Shown one piece after another: positions 1 to 5,901 of a stretch of DNA of 7,488 nucleotides. The DNA is from Planctomycetaceae bacterium (GTDB lineage Bacteria > Planctomycetota > Planctomycetia > Pirellulales > PALSA-1355). The stretch lies in the NCBI GenBank assembly GCA_005773095.1, contig SXHT01000122.1, positions 1 to 7,488 of the forward strand, in the 5' to 3' direction. How positions within the stretch are numbered: position 1 is the stretch's first letter; the number at the start of each line of letters is the position of its first letter. The notes beneath the pieces are model-generated. The model was not told where the DNA came from, did not search any database, and saw only the letters and a program-made list of their open reading frames with translations. The position numbers and the translations under genes are program-made.

Positions 1-1
1 A

Positions 2-178
2 AGCTCCCTCACGTTTGCCCTCATGCATTGGAATCAGGGTGCCGCTGCTGCGCCGTTATTCTTGTTTGCATTGGTTCTCGGTTTTCTTTATTTTCAGACG
101 CATCGCTTGCTGCCATCGATCGTGGCCCATGCGATGCTTAACTTATTTACGATGCTCAATCTATGGTTCTTGCGGTAA
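2..178 (+). CDS. CPBP-family intramembrane metalloprotease, C-terminal fragment
   Basis: This is the last 58 codons of a gene that begins before the window, read in the frame starting at base 2 and ending with TAA at 176-178. The peptide opens with a FALMH stretch (visible residues 5-9). A hydrophobic segment rich in Leu, Phe and Ala follows, and near residues 41-45 there is HAMLN. These fit two of the conserved CPBP (CAAX protease and bacteriocin-processing, formerly Abi) motifs, FxxxH and HxxxN, which carry metal-binding residues within transmembrane helices. The glutamate motif (EExxxR) would lie upstream, outside the window. Family members are multi-pass membrane proteins; many are putative proteases with unknown substrates. 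The stop overlaps an ATG and is 16 bp from the oxidoreductase gene, so the two are probably co-transcribed. The family call is fairly firm; activity and substrate cannot be judged. Confidence 0.8.
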   Translation, partial: SSLTFALMHWNQGAAAAPLFLFALVLGFLYFQTHRLLPSIVAHAMLNLFTMLNLWFLR

Positions 179-182
179 TGAT

Positions 183-189
183 GGAAGGA
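183..189 (+). promoter_or_regulatory. Ribosome binding site for the oxidoreductase
   Basis: The purine-rich GGAAGGA lies 5 nt before the ATG at 195 and 8 nt before the ATG at 198. It sits between the CPBP stop codon and the oxidoreductase. It supports starting that protein here rather than at the first ATG of the longer open frame at 15, which runs through the protease coding sequence. Confidence 0.6.
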
Positions 190-194
190 TTCGG

Positions 195-1307
195 ATGATG
201 GCAAAGAAGAATGCGTTTGGTTTCGGCATCGTTGGCTGCGGCATGATCGCGAACTTTCACGCGCGTGCGATTGGCGAGCTTCGCGGCGCTTTCCTTGTTG
301 GTTGCTGCTCCCGCCGCGCGGAGCAGGCCCAGGCCTTTGCCGGGGAGCATGGCTGCCGCGCGTATTCCAGCCTGGCGGCCATGCTGGCCGATCCCGCGAT
401 TCATGCGATCACCGTTTGCACGCCCAGCGGCGCGCACCTGGAGCCGGCCATTGCGGCGGCCAAGGCGGGCAAGCATGTGATCGTGGAAAAGCCGCTCGAA
501 ATCACCCTCACACGCTGCGACCTTATGATCGACGCTTGTGCCAGGCATTCTGTCACGCTGGCGACAATATTCCCCTCGCGTTTTCACCGTGCGTCGGCAC
601 TCCTCAAGCAAGCGGTCGATGCCAGGCGGTTCGGCACGATCTCGCTGGCCGAGGCCTACGTCAAGTGGTACCGCTCTCAGGCCTATTACGACAGTGGAGC
701 GTGGCGGGGAACGTGGGAACTTGACGGCGGCGGCGCTCTGATGAATCAAGCCATCCATAGCGTCGATCTGCTCACCTGGCTGATCGGGCCGGTGCGCGAA
801 GTGCGCGCCCATGTCGCCACGCTTGCCCACGAGCGAATCGCCGTCGAAGACACGGCCGTCGCCACCCTGCAGTTTGAGAATGGGGCGCTGGGGGTCATCG
901 AGGCCAGCACGGCCGTCTATCCGGGCTACCTCAAGCGAATCGAGATCCATGGTTCGCAGGGGAGCGCCTCCATGCAGGAGGAGGACATCGTGATCTGGGA
1001 CTTCGCCAGGTCGGCACGCGCCGACGCTGCGATCAAGAAGCAAATGAGGCAGCGCATCAGCACCGCCGGCGGAGCGAGCGATCCCAAGGCGATCGGCCAC
1101 CACGGGCACACCGCGCTGTTTCGCAACGTACTACAGTCAATCCAAGGCAAACAGCCGCTGCTCTGCGATGGGCGTGAAGGCAGGCGGTCGGTCGAAATCA
1201 TCCTGGCGATCTATCAAGCGGCTGAAACGGGTCAAGCCGTTCGGTTGCCGCTAGCTGGCGATCCCGCGCTGAAAGCACGAAGCCGCCGGCGAAGAACCGG
1301 GGTTTGA
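195..1307 (+). CDS. Gfo/Idh/MocA family NAD(P)-dependent oxidoreductase
   Basis: The 370-residue protein has the usual two-domain length of this family, which oxidises or reduces sugars, inositols and related alcohols with NAD(P). An N-terminal Rossmann fold starts at residue 8 with the dinucleotide loop GCGMIA (14-19). The signature EKP is at 98-100; its lysine is normally catalytic. The C-terminal alpha/beta domain starts with GGGALMNQ (178-185), followed by H188 and D191. This matches the GGG..N/D...H..D active-site stretch of the family, with Asn184 where some members have Asp. The start is set by GGAAGGA at 183-189. ATG 195 and ATG 198 are both possible and differ by one residue. Reading further upstream would run out of frame through the CPBP gene. 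The last 15 residues are Arg-rich and probably disordered. The substrate cannot be told from sequence; the active-site layout resembles UDP-sugar 3-dehydrogenases such as WlbA, but this is only a hint. Confidence 0.93.
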   Translation: MMAKKNAFGFGIVGCGMIANFHARAIGELRGAFLVGCCSRRAEQAQAFAGEHGCRAYSSLAAMLADPAIHAITVCTPSGAHLEPAIAAAKAGKHVIVEKPLEITLTRCDLMIDACARHSVTLATIFPSRFHRASALLKQAVDARRFGTISLAEAYVKWYRSQAYYDSGAWRGTWELDGGGALMNQAIHSVDLLTWLIGPVREVRAHVATLAHERIAVEDTAVATLQFENGALGVIEASTAVYPGYLKRIEIHGSQGSASMQEEDIVIWDFARSARADAAIKKQMRQRISTAGGASDPKAIGHHGHTALFRNVLQSIQGKQPLLCDGREGRRSVEIILAIYQAAETGQAVRLPLAGDPALKARSRRRRTGV

Positions 1308-1331
1308 TGTTTTTGCAGGCTGTGCCAGAAT
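1304..1331 (+). promoter_or_regulatory. Possible sigma-70-like promoter for the acyltransferase
   Basis: TTGATG (1304-1309, four of six consensus bases) and CAGAAT (1326-1331, four of six) are separated by 16 nt. The -35 overlaps the stop codon of the oxidoreductase. Transcription would begin near 1338, just before the strong ribosome binding site at 1343-1350. This would give the acyltransferase-Rieske-GNAT genes their own start. The match is modest and could be chance. Confidence 0.35.
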
Positions 1332-1342
1332 ACCCGTCCGCC

Positions 1343-1350
1343 AAGGAGGG
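1343..1350 (+). promoter_or_regulatory. Strong ribosome binding site fixing a GTG start
   Basis: AAGGAGGG sits 8 nt before the GTG at 1359. It is the best Shine-Dalgarno match in the window and decides the start of the acyltransferase gene. Confidence 0.8.
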
Positions 1351-1358
1351 CAATCGTC

Positions 1359-2288
1359 GTGGAGCACGGCCGTTGGTTTGATTATCCGGTCTATTGCGTC
1401 TTGCGGCTCTTGCTCTGTCTTGTCCAAGCGCTGCCGCTTGAAACCTGCGCTCGGCTCGCTGGCAGCATTGCCTGGATCGCCATGGATGTGCTCAGGCTAC
1501 GGAAGCAAACGGTGGAAGAAAATCTCTGTTGTGCGTTTCCTCAATTGACCAAACCCGAGCGCCGCAATCTGGAGCGGCGCATGTGGGAACACTTGTTTCT
1601 GCTGGTGACGGAAGTCGTACACGCTCCGCGCAAAATTCACGACACCAACTGGCGCGATTACATCACGGTGCTCAATAAGCGCGAGATGGTCAAGCTGCTG
1701 CTTTCGGATCGGCCGACCGTTTTCGTTTCCGGCCATTATGGAAACTTTGAGCTGTCCAGCTTCATGCTGGGGCTGTTTGGATTTCCTTCGTACAGCATTG
1801 CGCGGCCGCTTGACAATCCGTACATTGACCGCGCGCTCAATCAGTTTCGCGGTTTGTACGGCCAGTACATTTTGCCCAAGGAGGGGAGTGCAGGACGGGT
1901 GAACGACCTGCTCAGAAGCGGCGGCACGCTCGGCCTGCTTGCCGATCAACACGCGGGTCCCAAGGGCTGTTGGGTCGACTTTTTTGGGCGTCCGGCTTCG
2001 ACGCATAAGGCGATTGCCCTGTTCTCGCTGGGGGCCGATGCGCCGCTGATCGTCTCGTACGCGCGCCGGACTGGCGGGCCGTTACAATTCGTCATCGACT
2101 CGGTGGCAATTGCCGACCCTCGCGGCAATCAAGCGGAAGTTGCCAATGTCAGGGCCCTGACCCAGTGGTATACTAAACGCCTGGAAGAAATCATCCGCGT
2201 CGAACCCACCCAGTATTGGTGGCTGCACCGCCGCTGGCGCGAGAAGAAGGTCAGGCAGTCAGCCGCCCGCCCCTCGCAGGCAGCCTGA
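1359..2288 (+). CDS. LpxL/HtrB-type lysophospholipid / lipid A acyltransferase
   Basis: The 309-residue protein matches the usual length of LpxL/LpxM late acyltransferases (about 300-325), which move an acyl chain from acyl carrier protein to a lipid A precursor at the inner face of the cytoplasmic membrane. An N-terminal hydrophobic stretch (about 10-26) would anchor it. The catalytic HxxxxE motif is seen as GHYGNFE (H126, E131). The block ARPLDNPYIDR (148-158) follows. Then come LADQHAGPKG (194-203) with a downstream FFGRPASTHKA (208-218), and a C-terminal QYWWLHRRWR (285-294). All are typical positions in this family. The start is GTG with a strong Shine-Dalgarno. The Rieske gene follows after 37 bp and may share a transcript. 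Whether the acceptor is lipid A or another lipid is unknown; family members outside Proteobacteria act on other acceptors, including glycolipids and ornithine-type lipids. Confidence 0.9.
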   Translation: MEHGRWFDYPVYCVLRLLLCLVQALPLETCARLAGSIAWIAMDVLRLRKQTVEENLCCAFPQLTKPERRNLERRMWEHLFLLVTEVVHAPRKIHDTNWRDYITVLNKREMVKLLLSDRPTVFVSGHYGNFELSSFMLGLFGFPSYSIARPLDNPYIDRALNQFRGLYGQYILPKEGSAGRVNDLLRSGGTLGLLADQHAGPKGCWVDFFGRPASTHKAIALFSLGADAPLIVSYARRTGGPLQFVIDSVAIADPRGNQAEVANVRALTQWYTKRLEEIIRVEPTQYWWLHRRWREKKVRQSAARPSQAA

Positions 2289-2325
2289 CTCATGCCAGAC
2301 TTACTGCCGACTGCGGACCGGATTG

Positions 2326-2637
2326 ATGCCCATGCCCTGGATCCCGCTTGCCAAAATCGATGAGTGCCCGCCCGGGAAAGGCCTGGAGCTCGTGGCCGGA
2401 GATCGCATGATTGCTTTGTACAATCTCAACGGAGAGTTTCATGCACTCGATGGCGTTTGTCCGCACCAAGGGGGGCCGCTGGGAAGAGGCGCGCTCGAAG
2501 GCTGCATCGTGACTTGCCCTTGGCATGGCTGGCAGTTCGATGTTCGGGATGGCCAACACCAGCTTAACGCCCGGCTGCGGCAGCCGCGATACGAACTGCG
2601 TGTAGAAAACGACACCGTGATGATCGACATGGGGTAA
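2326..2637 (+). CDS. Small stand-alone Rieske [2Fe-2S] ferredoxin-like protein
   Basis: This roughly 103-residue protein consists of one Rieske domain. The cluster ligands are visible as CPH (C45, H47) and CPWH (C64, H67), separated by a 16-residue loop containing GGPLGRGALEG. The sequence after the second pair, GWQFD, is also typical. The pattern and length resemble Rieske ferredoxins of dioxygenase systems and the NirD-like small subunit fold. There is no signal peptide or membrane anchor, so it should be cytoplasmic, and it would carry single electrons. No oxygenase or reductase partner is encoded nearby. The start is uncertain: TTG 2323, ATG 2326 and ATG 2332 are in frame within 9 bases, and none has a good Shine-Dalgarno. 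GNAT follows after 7 bp, suggesting translational coupling. Confidence 0.9.
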   Translation: MPMPWIPLAKIDECPPGKGLELVAGDRMIALYNLNGEFHALDGVCPHQGGPLGRGALEGCIVTCPWHGWQFDVRDGQHQLNARLRQPRYELRVENDTVMIDMG

Positions 2638-2644
2638 TTCGCGC

Positions 2645-3598
2645 GTGATCACGTTTCGGCCTTTTCGCAACAGCGATCCACCACAGCTTGCGGAAATCTG
2701 GCGCAGCCAACCGGCCAGCCGCGGGCTGGTGCAGCCCATGTCAGCCGCGCTGTTGGAACGGCATGTGTTTAGTGCGCCGATGTTCGAACGCCAGGGCCTG
2801 ATGATAGCGACCGACAACGATCGCTTGCTCGGCTTCGTGCACGCCGGATTCGGACCTTCGCTCGACGAGCAGCATCTTTCAACCCTGGTCGGTGCAACCT
2901 GCGCGCTGATGGTTCGCCCGCTCGAAGCGCCTGACTCCTTGGCCGAGGATTTGCTGGCCCGGAGCGAGTCGTACTTGAGGCAGTGCGGGTCGAAAGTGAT
3001 ACTGGCGGGGGGCATCGATCGGCACGGACCGTTTTACCTGGGACTTACCGGCGGCAGTGCGTGCTCGGTGATTCTCGATTCCGATGGACCGCAACAAGCA
3101 TTTTTTGTCGCACACGGTTACACGGAGGAGCATCGCGCGGTTGTGCTGCACTGCGACCTGGCCCGTTTTCATCCCCCGGTCGATCGCCGGCAAATGCTGG
3201 TTCGTCGTCGCACGACGGTGCGAGTCGCCGAGGATCCACCCGCCCTTAGCTGGTGGGAATCATCGACCATCGGCGCCTGCGATCGCACGCGGTTCGAGCT
3301 TTTGCCCCGCGGCGATGGAGCGTTGCTCGCCGCGGCCACGATCTGGAACATGGACCTGTTGGGCGCAACGTGGGGTGTGCGCGCCGCTGGCCTGACGAGC
3401 CTGGAAGTCTTGCTCGGCAGTAATCGTCGCCAGGGACTGGCGATCTATCTGGTTGCCGAGGCGCTACGCTACATGCAGGGAATCGGCGTGATGGTTGTCG
3501 AGGCGCAGGTGGATGCCGCCAACACGGCTGCCAGGGCGCTACTTGCCAGGCTGGGCTTCGTGGAGGTCGACCAGGCGGTCAGATATCGCAAGTCGTAA
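2645..3598 (+). CDS. Tandem-domain GNAT N-acetyltransferase
   Basis: The 317-residue protein is about twice the length of a single GNAT domain. The N-terminal half (about 1-170) begins ITFRPFRNSD, a common GNAT opening. It contains a GFVHAGFGP strand (63-71) and a C-terminal FYLGLTGGS...FFVAHGY block (130-159). The C-terminal half (about 185-317) has the acetyl-CoA pyrophosphate loop RRQGLA (261-266) fitting Q/RxxGxA. It ends with an AANTAARALLARLGF block (291-305), the usual end of the fold. In the N-terminal half the region where that loop should be (about 90-104) lacks the Q/RxxGxG/A pattern, so that domain is probably non-catalytic or structural. The start is GTG; ITFRPFRNSD placed directly after it supports this choice, although the Shine-Dalgarno (GGGG at 2631-2634) is weak. 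The acceptor substrate is unknown. It lies 7 bp after the Rieske gene. Confidence 0.88.
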   Translation: MITFRPFRNSDPPQLAEIWRSQPASRGLVQPMSAALLERHVFSAPMFERQGLMIATDNDRLLGFVHAGFGPSLDEQHLSTLVGATCALMVRPLEAPDSLAEDLLARSESYLRQCGSKVILAGGIDRHGPFYLGLTGGSACSVILDSDGPQQAFFVAHGYTEEHRAVVLHCDLARFHPPVDRRQMLVRRRTTVRVAEDPPALSWWESSTIGACDRTRFELLPRGDGALLAAATIWNMDLLGATWGVRAAGLTSLEVLLGSNRRQGLAIYLVAEALRYMQGIGVMVVEAQVDAANTAARALLARLGFVEVDQAVRYRKS

Positions 3599-3703
3599 AT
3601 CCGAATTCCGAAATTCGAAACGAGCACGATTATCAAACGCCGCAACTTCGCAAGGGGGTGACTCGCGCCCCGGAGCTTGGAATCGGCTTCGGATGTCGGA
3701 TTT
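3597..3703 (+). repeat. CCGAA-type inverted repeat between convergent genes
   Basis: Two 16-base arms, 3597-3612 and 3688-3703, are inverted copies matching at 14 of 16 positions. Each is built from the unit TCCGAA or a near variant. Further variants flank them: TTCGAAA at 3614-3620 and ATCGGCTTCGG at 3682-3692 with TTTCGGCTTTCG at 3701-3712. The left arm begins inside the GNAT stop codon. The loop is 75 nt, long for a simple terminator. Such CCGAA-rich elements resemble dispersed intergenic repeats that I associate with planctomycete genomes, but only one copy is in this window so dispersal is not shown. From 3704 to 3819 I see no gene; a 7-base pair AGCACGA (3623-3629) / TCGTGCT (3722-3728) could extend the inverted symmetry outward. 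Confidence 0.5.
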
Positions 3704-3819
3704 CGGCTTTCGTTAGGCGCCTCGTGCTTTGTCCATAACGAGTTTATGAGCGCGAAACACCGGCGGCGATTTCGCATTGCAGCACTTACGGAGGTCTCGC
3801 ACTCGTAGGTTCGAAGTGG

Positions 3820-4605
3820 TCAAGGCACCAGCTTTGTCACGTGCTCGGTCAACTGCTTCTCAAAGTCGAGTTGCAGTTGCCGAAGGGCCACACTCAACGG
3901 CTCCACCTCGCCGACTTCGCGCATGCGATTCAAATGCCCCCGCAGAAACGTTTGTCGCTGCGGCGTCGTCTCCAGCAGCCAATGGACCCACGCCCACGCC
4001 TCGGCATAGTCCAATTGCGACATGTCACCAGCCGATGTGAGCTGTTCCAACCGCCGCAGATCGGGCCTCCAGCCCATGCTGATTTCGCGGATCAGCGCCG
4101 GGGCGTGGGCGGAATTCAAGCCGCGGAGCCCTCGCGGGACTTCGAAATATTCCGCCAGCCCTTCGTCAAGCCAGAGCGGCAGATTGCGAATGATCGAGTG
4201 CAAATATCCATGCGCCACCTCGTGCCGCAGATCTTCCGCCACTCGGTCGCCCCAGTAGGCATAAACCATCAGCCGTGTATCGCTCTCGACAAAGAACGCG
4301 CGGCGGTCAGAAACGTCGGGAAAATGCGCCCGGGCGTGTGACTTAAACTCGTCCGCCGTGGCGAACAAGTAAACATGAATCGGCTCGTCGGAAACCGGTA
4401 GCCCAAGTTTCGTGCTGACCAATGCCCGCTCGGCGCGCAGGTCTTCCAGCAGGCGATGTTGGCGTGGCAGATCAAAGTTGCTGTAGACGATCAGTTGGTC
4501 AAGCACCAGGCTGTTGCCGCTCGGAACCCGCGGCACGCCACGCCACGACGCGCAACCGATCACGGCGATGAGCATCAGCACGGCAGACGGTCGCGAAGGC
4601 GTCAT
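3820..4605 (-). CDS. Putative lipoprotein zinc metallopeptidase (gluzincin, DUF1570/peptidase-MA-like)
   Basis: The 261-residue protein starts with a short basic end and a hydrophobic stretch ending in VIGC, a fair lipobox, with the cysteine at residue 18. It is therefore probably an envelope lipoprotein. A zinc site is seen as HEVAH (residues 128-132), followed 16 residues later by the WLDEGLAEYFE block (145-155), whose Glu in DEG would be the third ligand. This HExxH plus WxxEGxAxY layout is that of gluzincins of the peptidase-MA / DUF1570 group. The start at 4605 is preferred because GAGGA at 4615-4619 lies 9 nt before it. The in-frame ATG at 4612-4614 (three residues longer) abuts that site with no spacer. 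The gene begins 34 bp after the ispG stop and is probably co-transcribed with it. The substrate is unknown, and peptidase activity is inferred from the motif only. Confidence 0.82.
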   Translation of the reverse strand: MTPSRPSAVLMLIAVIGCASWRGVPRVPSGNSLVLDQLIVYSNFDLPRQHRLLEDLRAERALVSTKLGLPVSDEPIHVYLFATADEFKSHARAHFPDVSDRRAFFVESDTRLMVYAYWGDRVAEDLRHEVAHGYLHSIIRNLPLWLDEGLAEYFEVPRGLRGLNSAHAPALIREISMGWRPDLRRLEQLTSAGDMSQLDYAEAWAWVHWLLETTPQRQTFLRGHLNRMREVGEVEPLSVALRQLQLDFEKQLTEHVTKLVP

Positions 4606-4614
4606 CCCTGACAT

Positions 4615-4619
4615 TCCTC
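4615..4619 (-). promoter_or_regulatory. Ribosome binding site deciding the lipoprotein start
   Basis: GAGGA on the minus strand lies 9 nt before the ATG at 4603-4605 and directly against the ATG at 4612-4614. The spacing favours the inner start. Confidence 0.5.
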
Positions 4620-4639
4620 GTGCCCAGGATTAACTAAGC

Positions 4640-5788
4640 TCACACCGCCGACAGCATACGTTTCGCGATCAAGGCGTCCAGCTCCTGCTTCAATCGTGGC
4701 AGGATGGCGTCGTAGGAAAACGCACCCAGGTCCCAACTCCCCTTCTTCAAATGCACCTGGTTGGGTCCGCACCAGAGCCCCAGATCGGCATCGTCCGTTT
4801 CGCCGGGGCCATTCACACGGCAGCCCATCACGGCAATCGTGACCGCATGTTGTTCCGCATACCGCGTCATCTCCTTGACTTGTTGCGCCAACTCGATAAA
4901 TGCCTCGTTTTCCACGCGCGAACAGCTCGGGCAACTGATGATATTTATCGTCCTCAGCCCGAAATCAACCACGCTGCGCACGCGCCCCGCGGCGATGTCG
5001 GCCAGAATCTGCCGGCCTGCTGCAATTTCCTCGGACTTGCGCAGGTTGGGCACGGTGAGCGAAACCCGGATCGTGTCGCCAATCCCGCGGCTGATCAGTT
5101 GCTCGAAGGCTATTCGCGTCTTGATGATTCCGTCGGGAGGAAGACCGGCTTCCGTGACGCCAAGATGCAACGGTACGTCGGGGCGTTCGTTGGCGAAACG
5201 TTGATTGACCTCAATGACTTTCGCCGGATTGCTGTCCTTGAGCGACACGCAGTAGCGGGTGTAGTTCAACCGGTCCAGCAGCTCGCAGTGCTCGACCGCG
5301 CTAGCAATCATGGGGCCGATCGAATCCTCCTCGTCAAACTGTTCACGCTTGGCCGGATCAACCGAGCCGCAGTTGACGCCGATGCGCATCGCGCAGTCAT
5401 TCTCGGCCGCCACATCGACCAGAAACTTGACCTTGTCTTGCCACGGTTTCCGGCGTTCGTGGTGATACAAATGCCCCGGGTTGTAGCGGATCTTATCGAC
5501 ATGTCCGGCGACGTGTTCTGCCAGCCGGTAGTTTTCCTGCAAATCAACCGAAAGATTCGCGGCCGTTTGCTGGCGAATTTCCGCCAGAGCGTCTGCATCC
5601 TGCCGGCTATCGACCGCGATTCGCACCACGTCGGCGCCGGCAACGCAAAGATCGTTCACCTGGGCGACCGTCGCGGCAATATCCTGAGTCTGCGTGGCCG
5701 TCATGCTTTGCACGGCAATCGGGTGCAATGCGCCGATGGTGATCGATCCGATCCGCAGCGACCGTGTTGGATTTCTCGGCAATTCCAC
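4640..5788 (-). CDS. ispG: (E)-4-hydroxy-3-methylbut-2-enyl-diphosphate synthase
   Basis: IspG (GcpE) is a cytoplasmic [4Fe-4S] enzyme of the methylerythritol phosphate pathway. It reductively opens 2-C-methyl-D-erythritol 2,4-cyclodiphosphate to HMBPP, the precursor that IspH turns into IPP and DMAPP. The 382 residues fit the single-chain bacterial form (about 360-400) without the extra middle domain of the plant-type enzyme. The N-terminal TIM-barrel shows HPIAVQSMT (22-30), GADVVRIAV (51-59), KIRYNPGH (99-106) and RIGVNCGS (135-142). The C-terminal cluster domain has CPSC (C286, C289) and GCRVNGPGE (322-330), giving the third cysteine C323 and the cluster-binding Glu330. The start is GTG; the conserved NPTRSLRIGSITIG block begins only six residues in, and the next Met (29) is inside the conserved core. 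The Shine-Dalgarno is poor. It follows the symporter by 101 bp and leads into the lipoprotein gene. Confidence 0.98.
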   Translation of the reverse strand: MELPRNPTRSLRIGSITIGALHPIAVQSMTATQTQDIAATVAQVNDLCVAGADVVRIAVDSRQDADALAEIRQQTAANLSVDLQENYRLAEHVAGHVDKIRYNPGHLYHHERRKPWQDKVKFLVDVAAENDCAMRIGVNCGSVDPAKREQFDEEDSIGPMIASAVEHCELLDRLNYTRYCVSLKDSNPAKVIEVNQRFANERPDVPLHLGVTEAGLPPDGIIKTRIAFEQLISRGIGDTIRVSLTVPNLRKSEEIAAGRQILADIAAGRVRSVVDFGLRTINIISCPSCSRVENEAFIELAQQVKEMTRYAEQHAVTIAVMGCRVNGPGETDDADLGLWCGPNQVHLKKGSWDLGAFSYDAILPRLKQELDALIAKRMLSAV

Positions 5789-5853
5789 GTTCGTCTCTCG
5801 GTTTTAGCGGTTGGGGAACCTTTGGGGGCGGCCCACCATTTCCATCCCATGGC

Positions 5854-5882
5854 ATGATAGCAAACCAGGCCGTACGCGACGA
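5854..5882 (-). promoter_or_regulatory. Weak candidate promoter for ispG
   Basis: On the minus strand, TATCAT (5854-5859) resembles a -10 box (five of six bases). A TCGTCG at 5877-5882, 17 nt upstream, is a poor -35 with three of six bases. It would give a leader of about 60 nt before the GTG of ispG. It overlaps the stem-loop after the symporter. This is a guess from spacing and the -10 only. Confidence 0.25.
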
Positions 5883-5901
5883 GGCGGGTTCAGGCCTCGT
5901 C
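5878..5901 (-). terminator. Stem-loop over the symporter stop codon
   Basis: GACGAGGC (5878-5885) and GCCTCGTC (5894-5901) form a perfect 8-bp stem with an 8-nt loop that holds the TGA stop (5890-5892) of the symporter. The 3' arm on the transcript lies after the stop and the 5' arm encodes the last residues Asp-Glu-Ala. There is no U-tract after it, so a classical intrinsic terminator is not shown. It could be a weak terminator or protect the messenger end. Confidence 0.4.

Noticed and set aside
15..194. N-terminal extension of the oxidoreductase to an ATG at 15
   Set aside because: The extension is rich in Cys, Arg and Ser and unlike the family. The same bases code the CPBP protease end in another frame, and a ribosome binding site sits just before 195.
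156..1109. Long minus-strand open frame of 317 codons
   Set aside because: It lies opposite the oxidoreductase, shows no recognisable domain and has an Arg/Gly/His-rich make-up typical of antisense reading in GC-rich DNA.
2292..2363. Short frame of 23 codons starting at ATG 2292 after the acyltransferase
   Set aside because: It overlaps the Rieske gene start, has no ribosome binding site and shows no family features.
3469..3777. Minus-strand frame of 102 codons across the convergent gap
   Set aside because: Half lies opposite the GNAT end and the rest reads through the CCGAA repeat, so it is most likely repeat-derived and not a gene.
3789..3830. tRNA-like stretch with GGTTCGAAG (3808-3816) and a CACCA at 3826-3830
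   Set aside because: The bases on either side of the loop do not pair into a T-stem and no anticodon or acceptor stem can be drawn. The end runs into the lipoprotein gene.
4751..5857. Long plus-strand open frame of 368 codons
   Set aside because: It is antisense to ispG, whose catalytic motifs are complete. The peptide has no recognisable domain.
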